Below, one piece after another: positions 52,116 through 59,762 of a DNA stretch of 64,000 nt. This stretch comes from Desulforamulus reducens MI-1 (GTDB lineage Bacteria; Bacillota; Desulfotomaculia; Desulfotomaculales; Desulfotomaculaceae): the NCBI RefSeq assembly GCF_000016165.1, contig NC_009253.1:1212332-1276331 (forward strand), given 5' to 3'. The first letter of the stretch is position 1. Every line of letters begins with the position of its first letter. Made by a program: the position numbers and the translations under genes. Under the pieces are notes generated by a model, which saw nothing but the letters and a program-made list of their open reading frames with translations, did not search any database and was not told the origin of the DNA.

Positions 52116-52673
52116 ATGGCTGAAAACCAAAAAACCAAAGTAGTAACCGGCAAAGTCCGGCTAAGTTACGCAAATGTATGGGAACCCAGGGCCGCTGAAG
52201 AAGGCCAGGACCCTAAGTATTCACTCTGTATTTTAATTCCCAAGTCTGATACCGCTACCCTTCGTAAAGTTAAAGCTGCTATTGATGCAGCTAAAGAAGC
52301 AGGTAAAAGCTTATGGGGTGGTAAGATCCCACCAAACCTTAAGTTGCCCTTGCGCGATGGCGATATTGACCGTCCGGATCAGCCAGAGTATGCCGGCCAC
52401 TTTTTCTTGAACGCTAATTCCAAACAGAAGCCCGGCATTGTTGATAAAAACGTTAACCCAATTCTGGATCAATCCGAAGTTTACAGCGGCTGCTATGGTC
52501 GGGTGAGTGTTAACTTCTTCCCGTTCAATCAAAAAGGTAATAAGGGTGTTGGCTGCGGTTTGATGAACATTCAGAAGGTCGCTGATGGTGAGCCGTTAAG
52601 CGGCAGGACCAGGCCTGAGGACGATTTCGAGGCTATAGATGATGGCGATGTAGAAGAGGATTTCCTCAGTTAA
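52116..52673 (+). CDS. DUF2815 family protein, putative ssDNA-binding
   Basis: A 185-residue protein with KVRLSYANVWEPRAAEEGQD and YSLCILIPKSDTATLRKVKAA near the N-terminus, an OB-like beta-rich core, YSGCYGRVSVNFFPFNQKGN, and a very acidic C-terminus (DDFEAIDDGDVEEDFLS), as in phage single-stranded DNA-binding proteins such as gp2.5. DUF2815 pairs with DUF2800 in phages. The acidic tail probably recruits replication partners. ATG behind CGGGGGATTACAAAT. Confidence 0.88.
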   Translation: MAENQKTKVVTGKVRLSYANVWEPRAAEEGQDPKYSLCILIPKSDTATLRKVKAAIDAAKEAGKSLWGGKIPPNLKLPLRDGDIDRPDQPEYAGHFFLNANSKQKPGIVDKNVNPILDQSEVYSGCYGRVSVNFFPFNQKGNKGVGCGLMNIQKVADGEPLSGRTRPEDDFEAIDDGDVEEDFLS

Positions 52674-52685
52674 CTGACATTTAAG

Positions 52686-52719
52686 TACAGGCAGGTAACT
52701 TTTAAATTACCTGCCTGTA
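52686..52719. terminator. Hairpin after the DUF2815 gene
   Basis: Perfect 13-bp stem TACAGGCAGGTAA (52686-52698) and complement (52707-52719), 8-base loop, weak T trail. Confidence 0.6.
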
Positions 52720-52736
52720 TTATACGGAGGGTTATT

Positions 52737-52997
52737 GTGGATAGGAAAATAGTACAAATATCCTTTGCCGGTAACTATGAAGTACTCTATGACTTCTTTA
52801 CAGACCTCGATTTACAAATAGGTGATCCGGTAGTGTGCCATACCGTTAGGGGCTATAACGTTGGTAAGGTGGTCGGCTTTGTGGACGGCTCAACCAAAGC
52901 TACAAACTGGATAGTTCAGAAGGTCGATGTTGAGGGTCATATGCAGCGCCTGGCAAAGATACGGCAGGCTAAGGAGCTTGAGGAACTGTTAGGTTAG
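52737..52997 (+). CDS. Hypothetical phage protein
   Basis: An 86-residue soluble protein starting at GTG behind CGGAGGGTTATT. It has a beta-rich first half (VQISFAGNYEVLYDFFTDL; GDPVVCHTVRGYNVGKVVGF) that looks like a small barrel, and a helical end (HMQRLAKIRQAKELEELLG). No family recognised. It precedes a small membrane protein and the DNA polymerase gene. Confidence 0.65.
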   Translation: MDRKIVQISFAGNYEVLYDFFTDLDLQIGDPVVCHTVRGYNVGKVVGFVDGSTKATNWIVQKVDVEGHMQRLAKIRQAKELEELLG

Positions 52998-53008
52998 GAG
53001 GTTGATTC

Positions 53009-53146
53009 GTGATCTATAGAATACATCGGGCGATTGACAGAGTAGCGGCAATACTGGACCTTTGCGCAGCGGTTATATTCATAGCTTTGTTGCTAAAGGT
53101 TTATAGTTGGATGAGCATCATGTTTGGTAAGGGGTTAATCAAATGA
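53009..53146 (+). CDS. Small single-span phage membrane protein
   Basis: A 45-residue ORF, GTG 53009 behind TAGGAGGTTGATTC. Basic head (VIYRIHRAIDRVAAILD), one hydrophobic helix (LCAAVIFIALLLKVY), and a short tail. Its stop overlaps the polymerase ATG (ATGA), implying coupled translation. No family recognised. Confidence 0.6.
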   Translation: MIYRIHRAIDRVAAILDLCAAVIFIALLLKVYSWMSIMFGKGLIK

Positions 53147-55095
53147 CTATTCTTGGCATTGACATAGAAACATACAGCAGAGTTGACTTAACAAAAAGCG
53201 GAGTTTACGCATATGCGGAAGCTGAAGACTTTGAAATATTACTTTTCGGATATGCTTTTGACGATGAGCCGGTGCAATTGATTGACTTAGCCAGTGGTGA
53301 GCAACTACCGGATAATGTGCTAAACGCTTTAACTGATCCTGAAATAATAAAAACCGCTTTTAATGCTAACTTTGAACGGACCTGTATTGCAAAGCATTTT
53401 AACCGTCCTATGCCACCGGAGCAATGGCGCTGCACTCATGTACACGCCCTGACCCTGGGCCTTCCCGGTCACCTGGGCGACGTTGCCAAGGTGCTAGGCT
53501 TGAAGCAGCAAAAAGACACGGCAGGTAAGGCGCTAATCCGCTATTTCAGTATGCCTTGCAAACCAACCAAAGTTAACGGCCAGAGGACAAGGAACCTGCC
53601 CGAGCACGACCCGGATAGATGGGCAAAATTCAAATCATATTGCAAGCAAGACGTTGCCGTTGAACGGGACATCAGAAAAACCTTAGAACGTTTTCCGGTA
53701 ATAGAAGCTGAACATAAATTGTGGTGTCTGGACCAGCGTATTAATGATGGCGGGGTATTAGTTGACAGTCAGTTAGTTACAAATGCCATAGCTTGCGATA
53801 CGCAATACCAGGATAAATTGATGGCAAAGGCCGCAAAGCTTACCGGGCTAGACAATCCTAAGTCGGTAAGCCAATTAAAACAATGGCTGCTGAAAACAGA
53901 TGGCTTGGAGGTAGAGAGTTTAAACAAAGAATCCGTTCCGGAGCTATTAAAGCAAACTGAAAGTAGCACCGTCAAGCAAATGCTGGAGCTGCGACAAGAG
54001 ATGGCTAAGACCAGCGTTAAAAAATACTTAGCGATGGAACGCGCAAAAGGTAAAGATGGCCGAGTCCGAGGGCTGCTGCAGTTCTACGGGGCCAACCGGA
54101 CGGGCCGGTGGGCCGGGAGATTGGTCCAGGTGCAAAACCTTCCACGCAATTCGATTAAAGACCTGGACCAGGCCCGGCAGCTGTTAAAAGCCGGAGATTA
54201 TGAAATGCTGGAGCTGCTGTTTGAATCCGTACCTACTGTCCTATCTCAGTTAATCAGAACGGCTTTTGTTCCGAAAGAGGGCCACCGGTTTATCGTGGCT
54301 GACTTCTCCGCTATTGAGGCCCGGGTCATTGCCTGGCTTGCAGATGAGAAATGGCGCATGGACGTATTCCGTACCCACGGCAAAATTTACGAAGCATCAG
54401 CTTCAGCCATGTTCCACGTCCCAATTGAAGAAATTACAAAAGGCAACCCGCTAAGACAAAAAGGGAAAGTATCAGAGCTGGCCCTCGGTTACCAAGGAGG
54501 CCCTGGCGCATTGATAGCAATGGGAGCTTTAAAAGAAGGGCTAACAGAGGAGGAGCTTCCAGGGCTGGTTAAACTTTGGCGGCAATCTAGTCCAAATATA
54601 GTTAAGTTTTGGTATGACACGGAGGCAGCTGCAATTAAAGCTGTTAAGGAAAAAACCACTGTAGAGCTACACCACGGAATACATTTCATTTATGAGTCCG
54701 GCATCTTATTCATTCGCTTACCTTCCGGTAGGCGCTTGGCTTATATCAAGCCGAGGATACAAAACAATCCTCGGCTTGATAAGCCGGCATTAACCTATGA
54801 GGGCCAGGAGCAAGGTACAAAACAATGGGGCCGGCTCTACACTTACGGCGGGAAACTGGTTGAGAATATAGTCCAGGCTGTTGCCCGGGATTGTCTGGCG
54901 GAAGCTCTGCTTAGGTTAGACGTTGCCGGCTACAAAACCGTTATGCACGTTCACGATGAGTCTGTTATGGAGATGCCACATGGTGTAGGTAGCCTGGAGG
55001 ATGCCTGCAGAATAATGGAACAACCGATACCCTGGGCACCCGGACTTCCGATGCGGGCCGATGGCTTTGAAAGCAACTATTACAAAAAAGATTAA
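53143..55095 (+). CDS. polA: Phage DNA polymerase, family A
   Basis: A 650-residue DNA polymerase I-type enzyme without the 5' nuclease domain. The 3'-5' exonuclease starts at once with GIDIETYS (Asp7, Glu9). The polymerase domain shows RTGRWAGRLVQVQNLPR, motif A VADFSAIEARVIAWLAD, motif B RQKGKVSELALGYQGG, and motif C VMHVHDESVMEMP. It would replicate the element. The coding sequence contains a striking 19-bp hairpin at 54738-54785. It overlaps the small membrane gene upstream by 4 bases. Confidence 0.94.
   Translation: MTILGIDIETYSRVDLTKSGVYAYAEAEDFEILLFGYAFDDEPVQLIDLASGEQLPDNVLNALTDPEIIKTAFNANFERTCIAKHFNRPMPPEQWRCTHVHALTLGLPGHLGDVAKVLGLKQQKDTAGKALIRYFSMPCKPTKVNGQRTRNLPEHDPDRWAKFKSYCKQDVAVERDIRKTLERFPVIEAEHKLWCLDQRINDGGVLVDSQLVTNAIACDTQYQDKLMAKAAKLTGLDNPKSVSQLKQWLLKTDGLEVESLNKESVPELLKQTESSTVKQMLELRQEMAKTSVKKYLAMERAKGKDGRVRGLLQFYGANRTGRWAGRLVQVQNLPRNSIKDLDQARQLLKAGDYEMLELLFESVPTVLSQLIRTAFVPKEGHRFIVADFSAIEARVIAWLADEKWRMDVFRTHGKIYEASASAMFHVPIEEITKGNPLRQKGKVSELALGYQGGPGALIAMGALKEGLTEEELPGLVKLWRQSSPNIVKFWYDTEAAAIKAVKEKTTVELHHGIHFIYESGILFIRLPSGRRLAYIKPRIQNNPRLDKPALTYEGQEQGTKQWGRLYTYGGKLVENIVQAVARDCLAEALLRLDVAGYKTVMHVHDESVMEMPHGVGSLEDACRIMEQPIPWAPGLPMRADGFESNYYKKD
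54738..54785. repeat. 19-bp hairpin within the DNA polymerase coding sequence
   Basis: 54738-54758 (GGCTTATATCAAGCCGAGGA then T) is complementary to 54767-54785 except for a 2-base bulge; the loop is ACAAAACA. It codes for the segment YIKPRIQNNPRLDKP, at a surface-like position before LTYEG. Confidence 0.7.
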
Positions 55096-55136
55096 CGTAG
55101 GAAAATTTTACTTTTAAAAATGGAGTCGTTATTACC

Positions 55137-56507
55137 ATGAATTATGAAAAATTCATTAAACAAAAACAGCAAATAGTCGCTCCTTCTGGCTTTTCAGTTA
55201 GCCGTGATGATATTAACCCGGGCCTGTTTGAGTTTCAAAAAGACATAGTTAAGTGGGCATTAAAGCGCGGCCGGGCTGCCATCTTTGCCGGGACTGGCCT
55301 CGGTAAGTCAAGGATGCAGGTTGAATGGGGACAGAAAATACATGAGTTAACTGGTGGGGATGTTTTGCTCCTGGCTCCGCTGGCAGTAGCCGCTCAGACG
55401 GTAAGGGAAGGCGCAGCACTCGGTTATGAGGTTCACCTATGCCGGAGCCAGGACGACGTAAAGCCAGGGCTCAACATCACTAACTATGAAATGCTGCATC
55501 ACTTTGAGCCCATATTATTCTCCGGAATTGTACTTGATGAAAGCAGCATATTAAAATCCTTTACTGGCAAAATTAGAAATGAAATTATTGAATCTTTTGC
55601 ATTTACACCTTACCGGCTGGCCTGTACAGCTACACCAGCGCCTAACGACTACATGGAATTAGGCAATCATGCCGAGTTCCTGGGAGTTATGAGCCGGACA
55701 GAAATGCTCTCCATGTATTTTGTCCATGATGGCGGTAGGACATCGCAGTGGAGGCTAAAGGGCCATGCTGAAAGTGACTTCTGGGCATGGGTAGCATCCT
55801 GGGGAGTAGTGCTGGAGAAACCTTCTGACCTGGGATATGAGGATGGAGCCTTTAAGCTTCCACCGCTGAACATACATGAAATTATAGTACCTGCTGAAGG
55901 TCCGCCGGCCAACACATTAACGGAACGAAGACAGGCTAGAAAGAACAGCCTTAACGACCGAGTGGCTTATTGTGCTGAACTGATTAATCAAACAGATGAT
56001 ACCTGGCTTATCTGGTGTGATCTGAACGACGAAAGCGATGCTTTAACAAAAGCCATAGAAGGAGCTGTTGAGGTCCGGGGCAGCCATAAGCCAGCTTATA
56101 AGGAAAAGGCTATGCTGGACTTTGCGGCGGGGGACATTAAGCGCCTAGTCAGTAAAAGCTCTATCTGTGGCTTTGGGATGAACTTTCAGGTGTGTAACAG
56201 GATGGCTTTTGTCGGACTATCTGACAGCTTTGAACAGATATTTCAAGCAATACGACGATGCTGGAGATTCGGTCAGACAAAGCCGGTAGACGTTTACATT
56301 ATAACAGCTGAGACTGAAGGAGCAGTATTAGAGAACATCAAGCGGAAAGAGCAAGACTTTAAAAATATGGTTGATGAAATGGTCAGATATACGCAAGGAA
56401 TTTTATCTGAATCAATCAGATCCAGTGAGCGTGAAATGACCAAATATAACGCAGAAAAGCACCTAATCATTCCCGAATGGCTAAGGAGTGAACCCATTGC
56501 AAGTTAA
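55137..56507 (+). CDS. SNF2/DEAD-like phage helicase
   Basis: A 456-residue superfamily 2 ATPase. Walker A is AGTGLGKSR (residues 51-59), Walker B-like VLDESSILKSF, motif III LACTATPAPNDYMELGNHAEF, and late motifs FGMNFQVCNRMAFVGLSDSFEQ, QAIRRCWRFGQTKPVDVY (arginine finger region). Phages carry such proteins in replication/recombination modules. Its end overlaps the start of the DNA methyltransferase by 11 bases. A second, different SNF2-type gene starts at 63092. Confidence 0.9.
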   Translation: MNYEKFIKQKQQIVAPSGFSVSRDDINPGLFEFQKDIVKWALKRGRAAIFAGTGLGKSRMQVEWGQKIHELTGGDVLLLAPLAVAAQTVREGAALGYEVHLCRSQDDVKPGLNITNYEMLHHFEPILFSGIVLDESSILKSFTGKIRNEIIESFAFTPYRLACTATPAPNDYMELGNHAEFLGVMSRTEMLSMYFVHDGGRTSQWRLKGHAESDFWAWVASWGVVLEKPSDLGYEDGAFKLPPLNIHEIIVPAEGPPANTLTERRQARKNSLNDRVAYCAELINQTDDTWLIWCDLNDESDALTKAIEGAVEVRGSHKPAYKEKAMLDFAAGDIKRLVSKSSICGFGMNFQVCNRMAFVGLSDSFEQIFQAIRRCWRFGQTKPVDVYIITAETEGAVLENIKRKEQDFKNMVDEMVRYTQGILSESIRSSEREMTKYNAEKHLIIPEWLRSEPIAS

Positions 56508-57489
56508 TACCGTAGACCAAGTTATAACTGAAGAATACGCACTATATTTAGGTGATTGTGTGGAAGTAACCAAGGGGTTGCCCGATAACAGTATTCATTA
56601 TTCCATATTCAGCCCGCCGTTTAGCTCACTTTATACCTATTCTAATAATGAACGGGACATGGGTAACTCCCGAAACGATGAAGAATTTATGGAGCATTTC
56701 CGGTATCTAATCTCAGAGCTTTACCGGGTAACTATACCAGGCCGTTTGGTATCATTTCACTGCATGGATATCCCGGCTATGAAATCAAGGGACGGTTTTA
56801 TCGGGATTAAGGATTTTTCAGGTAGCCTGCTCAGAATGTTTATAAATAATAATTTCATTTATCATTCAAAAACAGTTATCTGGAAAGATCCACTTGTAGA
56901 AGCTACAAGGACTAAAGCTCTGGGGCTATTACACAAACAAATCGTTAAAGATTCAGCTATGTGCAGACAAGGTTTACCTGACTACTTAATCACTGTTAGG
57001 AAACCAGGAGATAACCCAGAACCGGTATCACATCCAGACGGATTTAGTAGATTTTATGGCGAGAATGAGCCCGAAGCCCCAAAAACGAAACCCACGCTCA
57101 AAGATAGCCAAAAACACAAAACAATATCGCTGGCTAAAACCGATCCGGTCTATTCACACCATGTATGGAGGCGATATGCTTCACCGGTTTGGATGGATAT
57201 TAGGCAAACTAATACTCTGCAGTACAGGTCCGCCAGAGAAGAAAAAGATGAAAAACACATCTGCCCTTTACAGCTTGACGTTATAGCCCGGGGAGTTGAG
57301 CTTTGGTCCAATCCAGGTGATGTAGTGTTCAGCCCATTCATGGGAATAGGCAGCGAAGGTTATCAGGCAGTTTTAATGGGCAGGCGGTTTGTAGGGATCG
57401 AATTAAAAGAGAGCTATTTCAAAATTGCGGCCAACAACCTGAAAATGGCAGTTGATGAACTGAATGAAATTGATGAGTTACTTTCATGA
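56497..57489 (+). CDS. Site-specific DNA methyltransferase, beta class
   Basis: A 330-residue enzyme with catalytic motif IV first (IFSPPFSSLYTYS) and the AdoMet-binding motif last (FSPFMGIGSEGYQAVLMGRR then FVGIELKESYF), the beta-class order typical of N4-cytosine or N6-adenine methylation; SPPF favours N4-cytosine. No nuclease partner is adjacent, so it is an orphan enzyme, perhaps anti-restriction. TTG 56497 is preferred, 8 bases behind AAGGAG, over the GTG at 56488 that overlaps that site. Confidence 0.9.
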   Translation: MQVNTVDQVITEEYALYLGDCVEVTKGLPDNSIHYSIFSPPFSSLYTYSNNERDMGNSRNDEEFMEHFRYLISELYRVTIPGRLVSFHCMDIPAMKSRDGFIGIKDFSGSLLRMFINNNFIYHSKTVIWKDPLVEATRTKALGLLHKQIVKDSAMCRQGLPDYLITVRKPGDNPEPVSHPDGFSRFYGENEPEAPKTKPTLKDSQKHKTISLAKTDPVYSHHVWRRYASPVWMDIRQTNTLQYRSAREEKDEKHICPLQLDVIARGVELWSNPGDVVFSPFMGIGSEGYQAVLMGRRFVGIELKESYFKIAANNLKMAVDELNEIDELLS

Positions 57490-57503
57490 AAGGAGATAAA
57501 CCA

Positions 57504-57941
57504 ATGGCAACGGTTTATTTGGCTGGAAAAATGACCGGTCTGTCTTTAGAAGAAATGTCCGGATGGCGAAAGAGGGCAGCAGGTTTATTGCATGACCACG
57601 GCTTTAACACTCTTAACCCCTTTGAGGTTTTTAAGATTGAAATAGCTCATAAATTACAAACTTCCACCAGGGAGATCGTAGATTCAAACAAATATCAGAT
57701 TCGCCACAGTGATGTTGTCCTGGTTGAACTTGACCACGCTGATATTTCAATCGGCACTATTGGCGAGATTGTTTACGCAAAAGAGCAAGGAAAGCCTGTT
57801 ATATGCTGGGGAAAGGCAGAAAAAGTAATAAATCATCCATGGGTATGGGAACATATCACAGCAGCTTATAACAACCTAGAAGAGGCGCTGGTGTGCATTA
57901 TTGATAAATATAACAAATCCGGTGATAAAAATGGCCTTTAG
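57504..57941 (+). CDS. Nucleoside 2-deoxyribosyltransferase-like protein
   Basis: A 145-residue protein with MATVYLAGKMTG at the N-terminus, SDVVLVELDHADISIGTIGE in the middle, and GKPVICWG, the pattern of the nucleoside 2-deoxyribosyltransferase/DUF4406-like fold. Phage relatives may process nucleotides or act on NAD-like signals; the substrate is not known. ATG 57504 is 8 bases behind AAAGGAG; an ATG 18 bases upstream has no site of its own. Confidence 0.75.
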   Translation: MATVYLAGKMTGLSLEEMSGWRKRAAGLLHDHGFNTLNPFEVFKIEIAHKLQTSTREIVDSNKYQIRHSDVVLVELDHADISIGTIGEIVYAKEQGKPVICWGKAEKVINHPWVWEHITAAYNNLEEALVCIIDKYNKSGDKNGL

Positions 57942-58378
57942 AAGACTAACCCCGAATGAAAAAGTAAGTATAAAGAAGGCCAAAAAAAGCGGCCAATGAG
58001 GTTATTAAAACAAAGCGCCGGGCCTTGGTCAAGGAAATAAGGGAGCTTGAGAAGAAGCACGCGACACCATTTGTAAGGTCAAAGGCTATAAGGGAATTGG
58101 ACGAGCAGCTTGATAATTTAAAGCTAATTACCGGGGAGCCAGCTATTGTATCAAACGGAGAAAGCTCAATCTGTTTGAATTATGAGCTGCTAGTTAAGCT
58201 GGGCCGAACGTTTAAAGGTTTTCAGTATCAGTATTCGATTGAATTCACCCGAGGCGGTAATTCCTTAACCGTTAGTTACAACAAAGGCTTCAGGTTGAAC
58301 GGAAAGATTGAATTTTACGGTCTACCTGAATATCAAACACACTTACTTGCTAATCTACCAGTTATTGAAATCTTTTAA
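57931..58378 (+). pseudogene. Hypothetical phage gene interrupted at an A7 tract
   Basis: ATG 57931 overlaps the previous stop and reads MAFRRLTPNEKVSIKKAKK then hits TGA. At the AAAAAAA tract (57982-57988) dropping one A joins this frame seamlessly to the long downstream frame, AANEVIKTKRRALVKEIREL..., ending at 58378, for a product of about 148 residues with a helical charged N-terminal half and a beta-rich end. Either a frameshift mutation, a sequencing slip, or productive polymerase slippage on A7. Otherwise translation could restart at TTG 58025. Family not recognised. Confidence 0.6.
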
Positions 58379-58394
58379 TATCGGAGGGATATAG

Positions 58395-58712
58395 GTGAGT
58401 TTTGAAAGCGTTATAAACGCCATGAACCAGCAGTCAAACGTGCTTAAAGAATTGGAAGAGTTACTTGCTCATAATGATAAGCAAAACAACCTGGGGCACA
58501 CGGTAAAGCTGGAAGACATCGAAAGGTTAAAAAGCTATGTAGCTAATATGAAGTTAGCTGTTAAAACGGCTACAGCCCTTGCCACGCATTATAAAAATGC
58601 CGGTAAAACGACCAATGCTGAAACAAAACAAGCACCACCAGCCGAACCTGCCGACTATTTATCGCGAAAGCCCGAGAGCAATAAAGAGCTTCTGGGAAAT
58701 GAAAGCCATTAG
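58395..58712 (+). CDS. Hypothetical phage protein, helical
   Basis: A 105-residue protein, GTG start behind CGGAGGGATATAG. The first 70 residues are helical and probably coil (NVLKELEELLAHNDKQNNLG, LEDIERLKSYVANMKLAVKT), the rest is a polar, Ala/Pro-rich tail. No family recognised. Its last 14 bases overlap the start of the PcfJ-like gene. Confidence 0.65.
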   Translation: MSFESVINAMNQQSNVLKELEELLAHNDKQNNLGHTVKLEDIERLKSYVANMKLAVKTATALATHYKNAGKTTNAETKQAPPAEPADYLSRKPESNKELLGNESH

Positions 58713-59583
58713 CAACCTTGACCTTATGGATGATGTGCTCACGCTGGTTAAACAAAAGCAGGACTTCATATCCGCCCTTGTAGCGACTTACTCTTTGCCG
58801 GATAAGCCAATCATAAAAAGGATTTTAGGCGCTAACCCGTTTGAGGCTAGTTTGTTATCAGAAGCAATGCAGCTCTGTAAAAATTACGATTATGCCATCC
58901 GGTTATATAAAAGCTTTAAGCTTTATAACCTACTGGGCTCTAATCGATACGGTTATGAATATACACCGGATTACGTGAACAGAGACGTACTGCAGTTTTT
59001 GAGGGATATGCTGCGGGTCTATGGTGAATCTGGAATAGTCCACATGATGGAAAACGCCAAGGAGATAAACCTGAAAGATTGCATTCGGCTATACCAGCAG
59101 CTAAAAGATGAAAACCAGCGGGCCATAAAAACCGAAAAAGTAAGGATAAGAGATTTGCACGATTGGATGTCCTACAGGCACAAGCTGCAAAATCATGAAA
59201 ATCTTAAATTTAACGTGCCTAACCATATTATCAGGCGGCTCTCAATGCAAAACGAAAAGCTTAAATTCTTTTTACCAAAGGAATCGATGGAGCTATTAAA
59301 GGCCGGTGTGGAGCTGCATAATTGCGTAGCTTCCTATAGCCGGGCCATGCAGGATAATTCAAAGTGGGTTGTCCTGGTAGCAAATGATAAAGGCAAACTG
59401 GTAGCGTGCTTGGAGGTACAAGGCAGGAGATTAATTCAGGCCAAAATCGATAAAAATAAACCGGTATCGAGTGACAATAAGTTAAATGCCGAGGTTATCT
59501 CCTGGGCCAAGGAAGCAAACCTTGAGATAAAAACCAACGACTTAAAGGTGCAGACTGAATCGGCTACTTCAGTAGCTGTTTAA
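58699..59583 (+). CDS. PcfJ-like protein
   Basis: A 294-residue protein. The C-terminal third carries the PcfJ-type signature: ELHNCVASYSRAMQDNSKW, VLVANDKGKLVACLEVQG, RRLIQAKIDKNKPVSSD. PcfJ domains occur on conjugative plasmids, phages and other mobile elements; function unknown. The N-terminal 180 residues are helical and not recognisable. ATG 58699 overlaps the preceding gene and has only a weak site (CTGGGAA), so an internal start at 58726 is possible. Confidence 0.75.
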   Translation: MKAISNLDLMDDVLTLVKQKQDFISALVATYSLPDKPIIKRILGANPFEASLLSEAMQLCKNYDYAIRLYKSFKLYNLLGSNRYGYEYTPDYVNRDVLQFLRDMLRVYGESGIVHMMENAKEINLKDCIRLYQQLKDENQRAIKTEKVRIRDLHDWMSYRHKLQNHENLKFNVPNHIIRRLSMQNEKLKFFLPKESMELLKAGVELHNCVASYSRAMQDNSKWVVLVANDKGKLVACLEVQGRRLIQAKIDKNKPVSSDNKLNAEVISWAKEANLEIKTNDLKVQTESATSVAV

Positions 59584-59605
59584 TCAAATGAGGTGAACAA
59601 GCAGA

Positions 59606-59762
59606 TTGAGAATAGCTGGAATGACAAAAGAAAGCACAGTAGACGGACCTGGTTTGCGTTTAGTTATACCTTCAAGGTTGCCCGCATAAATGCCCGGGGT
59701 GCCATAATCAGCATACCTGGGATCCTACGGGCGGAGAATGGTTGGTGAGCTATGAACAGTGA
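59606..59762 (+). pseudogene. nrdG: Truncated, frameshifted nrdG-like fragment
   Basis: TTG 59606 behind AGGTGA reads LRIAGMTKESTVDGPGLRLVI, the N-terminus of the anaerobic ribonucleotide reductase activase. One base then shifts the frame, and the adjoining frame continues QGCPHKCPGCHN (radical-SAM CxxxCxxC) and HTWDPTGGEWLVSYEQ, then stops. About 52 residues of the usual 150 or more are present; the rest is replaced by the primase gene, which starts at 59752 inside it. A decayed gene, or a phage minimal radical-SAM peptide if slippage restores the frame. Confidence 0.75.

Noticed and set aside
55137-57489. DISARM- or R-M-type defence locus
   Set aside because: Only a helicase and a methyltransferase are present in a row of phage replication genes; the other defining genes and a nuclease are missing.
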